64,000 bases of DNA, from NCBI GenBank assembly GCA_033283175.1, contig JAWMQM010000002.1:1-64000 (forward strand), written 5' to 3'. Shown piece after piece: positions 62,353 through 64,000 of the stretch. Numbering within the stretch: the stretch's first letter is position 1; the number at the start of each line of letters is the position of its first letter. The translations under genes were made by a program, and so were the position numbers. The notes under the pieces are model-generated. The model was not told the origin of the DNA. It was given only the letters and a program-made list of their open reading frames with translations, and made no database searches. This DNA comes from Pseudomaricurvus sp033283175 (GTDB taxonomy: Bacteria; Pseudomonadota; Gammaproteobacteria; Pseudomonadales; Cellvibrionaceae).

Positions 62353-63771
62353 ATGTCGGATAAATTCGATGTGATCGTCATCGGCTCGGGCCCCGGTGGC
62401 TACGTGGCCGCGATTCGTGCTGCACAGCTGGGCCTCAAGACCGCCTGTATTGAAAAGGGCAAAAACGGGGGCACCTGTCTGAACGTAGGTTGCATCCCCT
62501 CCAAGGCGCTGCTTGACAGCTCCTACAAATATCATGAGGTTACGGAAGCCTACGGCGCTCACGGCATCGCTACCGGTGAAGTGACCATCGATATTTCCAC
62601 CATGATGAAGCGCAAGGACAAGGTGGTTCAGCAGATGTCCGGTGGTATCGGTGGTCTGTTCAAGGCCAACGGTGTTACCTCCCTGGCGGGTACCGGCAAG
62701 CTGTTGGCAGGCCGCAAGGTCGAGCTTACGGACGCCAAAGGCGAAGTGAAAATCCTCGAGGCCGACAACGTGATCCTGGCTTCCGGCTCCGTGCCTGTGA
62801 ATATTCCCTCCGCTCCGGTGGATGGCAAGCTGATCGTGGATTCCACCGGTGCGCTGGAGTTCAGCGAAGTGCCCAAGCGCCTCGGTATCATTGGTGCCGG
62901 CGTGATCGGCCTGGAGCTGGGTAGTGTCTGGAGCCGCCTGGGCTCTGAAGTCGTGCTGTTGGAGGCGATGGACAACTTTCTGGCCATGATGGATCAGCAG
63001 GTAGCCAAAGAGGCCCAGAAAATCCTCACCAAGCAGAAGCTGGATATTCGCCTCAGCTGTCGCGTAACCGGCACTGAAATCAAGGGTGAAGAGGTAGAAG
63101 TCACCTATACCGATAAGGATGGCAACGAGCAGAAGCAGGCTTTCGATAAGCTGATCGTCTGTGTTGGCCGCCGCCCTTACACCCAGGGCCTGCTGGCTGC
63201 GGACAGCGGTGTAAACCTGGATGAGCGCGGTTTTATCTATGTCAATGACCTCTGTTCCACTGACGCACCGGGCGTTTGGGCCGTGGGTGACGTGGTTCGT
63301 GGCCCAATGTTGGCACACAAGAGCTCCGAAGAAGGGGTGATGGTGGCCGAGCGCATTGCGGGTCAGAAGCCGGTGGTAAACTATGATATTATCCCCAACG
63401 TCATTTATACCCACCCCGAAGTGGCGGCCGTTGGCCGTACCGAGGAGCAGGTAAAAGCCGACGGTGACGCTTATAACGTCGGTATCTTCCCGTTTATGGC
63501 CGTAGGTCGCGCCGTTGCGGCCGACGAGGCTGACGGGTTCGTGAAAATGATCGCAGATGCCAAGACAGACCGTGTACTTGGGTGCCACATTGTGGGCCCG
63601 AGCGCGTCTGACCTGGTGCAGTCGGTGGCAATCGCCATGGAGTTCGGTTCAACCGCCGAGGATATCGGCATGACCGTATTTGGTCATCCGACCTTCTCGG
63701 AGGCTGTCAAGGAAGCTGCTTTGGCAGTGAACGGTCATGCCGTTCATATGCCCAATCGCAAGCGCAAATAA
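62353..63771 (+). CDS. lpd: Dihydrolipoyl dehydrogenase (E3)
   Basis: Reoxidises lipoamide in the 2-oxoglutarate dehydrogenase (and possibly other) complexes. It has 472 residues: FAD motif VIGSGPGGYVAAIRAAQLGL, redox disulfide GGTCLNVGCIPSK, NAD motif GIIGAGVIGLELGSVWSRLG, VWAVGDVVRGPMLAHKSSEE and the C-terminal catalytic histidine region FGHPTFSEAVKEAAL. The ATG at 62353 (MSDKFDVIVIGSG) is preferred to a TTG at 62332. Confidence 0.96.
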   Translation: MSDKFDVIVIGSGPGGYVAAIRAAQLGLKTACIEKGKNGGTCLNVGCIPSKALLDSSYKYHEVTEAYGAHGIATGEVTIDISTMMKRKDKVVQQMSGGIGGLFKANGVTSLAGTGKLLAGRKVELTDAKGEVKILEADNVILASGSVPVNIPSAPVDGKLIVDSTGALEFSEVPKRLGIIGAGVIGLELGSVWSRLGSEVVLLEAMDNFLAMMDQQVAKEAQKILTKQKLDIRLSCRVTGTEIKGEEVEVTYTDKDGNEQKQAFDKLIVCVGRRPYTQGLLAADSGVNLDERGFIYVNDLCSTDAPGVWAVGDVVRGPMLAHKSSEEGVMVAERIAGQKPVVNYDIIPNVIYTHPEVAAVGRTEEQVKADGDAYNVGIFPFMAVGRAVAADEADGFVKMIADAKTDRVLGCHIVGPSASDLVQSVAIAMEFGSTAEDIGMTVFGHPTFSEAVKEAALAVNGHAVHMPNRKRK

Positions 63772-63907
63772 TAAAACCTATAGCGCAAGGGGAAGCCAAT
63801 CGGCGGTCTATCCGCAGGCTGGCTTCAAACCAGAAGTCTGTACCTCACCCGGGCTTCTTTATTAGAAACGATAGAGCGCCTAGAGCGCGAGTGGATGGAA
63901 AGTAGAC

Positions 63908-64000
63908 ATGAACTTGCATGAATATCAAGGCAAGCAGCTGTTCCGCGAATACGGCCTGCCTGTATCTCAGGGTATTGCGGCCGAAACCGTAGCCGAAGCT
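63908..64000 (+). CDS. sucC: Succinyl-CoA synthetase beta subunit (3'-partial)
   Basis: The first 31 codons read MNLHEYQGKQLFREYGLPVS, the invariant N-terminus of the ADP-forming beta subunit (ATP-grasp). The gene runs off the window; sucD is expected next. It lies 136 bases after lpd, across a short gap that includes CCCGGGCTTCTTTATT, which could be an attenuator. Confidence 0.95.
   Translation, partial: MNLHEYQGKQLFREYGLPVSQGIAAETVAEA

Overview
The window is chromosomal DNA from a heterotrophic gammaproteobacterium. The gene order SRP RNA-dnaX-ybaB-recR-rnd-ycgL-ycgN is one I associate with Pseudomonas and its relatives. The TCA cluster (gltA divergent from sdhCDAB-sucAB-lpd-sucC), the Anr/FNR-type regulator, the TonB-dependent receptor and the hexuronate operon would suit a polysaccharide-degrading marine member of the Cellvibrionales/Pseudomonadales (Microbulbifer-like). 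That placement is an inference from gene content, not from a marker tree. No prophage, IS element, CRISPR array, tRNA or rRNA was seen. Coding density is high, and most intergenic regions hold readable promoters, hairpins or terminators.

Region 1 (1-5.9 kb): the 3' end of a lutC-type gene, a GapA-type GAPDH convergent with a DeoR regulator, and a LysR regulator divergent from the glutathione-dependent formaldehyde detoxification pair frmA-fghA. The LysR/frmA gap holds three palindromes.

Region 2 (6.3-23.4 kb): a sugar-acid utilisation block. It has a FucP-type MFS symporter, a FadR-type GntR regulator, a TRAP transporter (dctPQM) and the operon uxaC-uxuB-kdgK-uxuA, which takes D-glucuronate to KDPG. 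A GntR-type operator candidate sits at the start point of the proposed uxaC promoter, and a 15-bp triple repeat lies between the divergent dctP and uxaC genes. A TonB-dependent receptor behind a roughly 1 kb gene-free region, a ThuA-domain membrane protein and a two-gene porin/small periplasmic-binding-protein operon follow.

Region 3 (23.6-38.9 kb): housekeeping. It contains 4.5S SRP RNA, dnaX, ybaB, recR, rnd, ycgL, ycgN, a small membrane protein, tapT, a GNAT acetyltransferase, hrpA, an RNase II-family gene (antisense), a bolA-family gene, trhO and a small uncharacterised gene.

Region 4 (38.9-47.9 kb): rdgC, SirB2 and DUF4202 genes, then a low-oxygen/stress group. This is ompW, an Anr/FNR regulator with the full set of cluster cysteines, a HemN-like protein that has lost the radical-SAM cysteines, a tandem universal stress protein, an FtsH-type protease and a small cysteine-cluster protein. 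FNR-type boxes lie upstream of ompW and of the HemN-like gene. In both cases a -10-like hexamer follows at the same distance, as expected for class II FNR activation.

Region 5 (47.9-52.5 kb): a formate/nitrite channel followed by a PP2C phosphatase-Ser/Thr kinase fusion, a DMT transporter, and a LapG-like periplasmic cysteine protease without its usual LapD partner.

Region 6 (52.5 kb to end): citrate synthase and the divergent TCA operon, running off the window in sucC. Hairpins lie between sdhB and sucA and between sucB and lpd.

The best leads for something undescribed are the HemN-like protein without cluster ligands inside an apparent Anr regulon, and the FNT-channel plus phosphatase-kinase pair with its structured leader. 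Everything else reads as known families.
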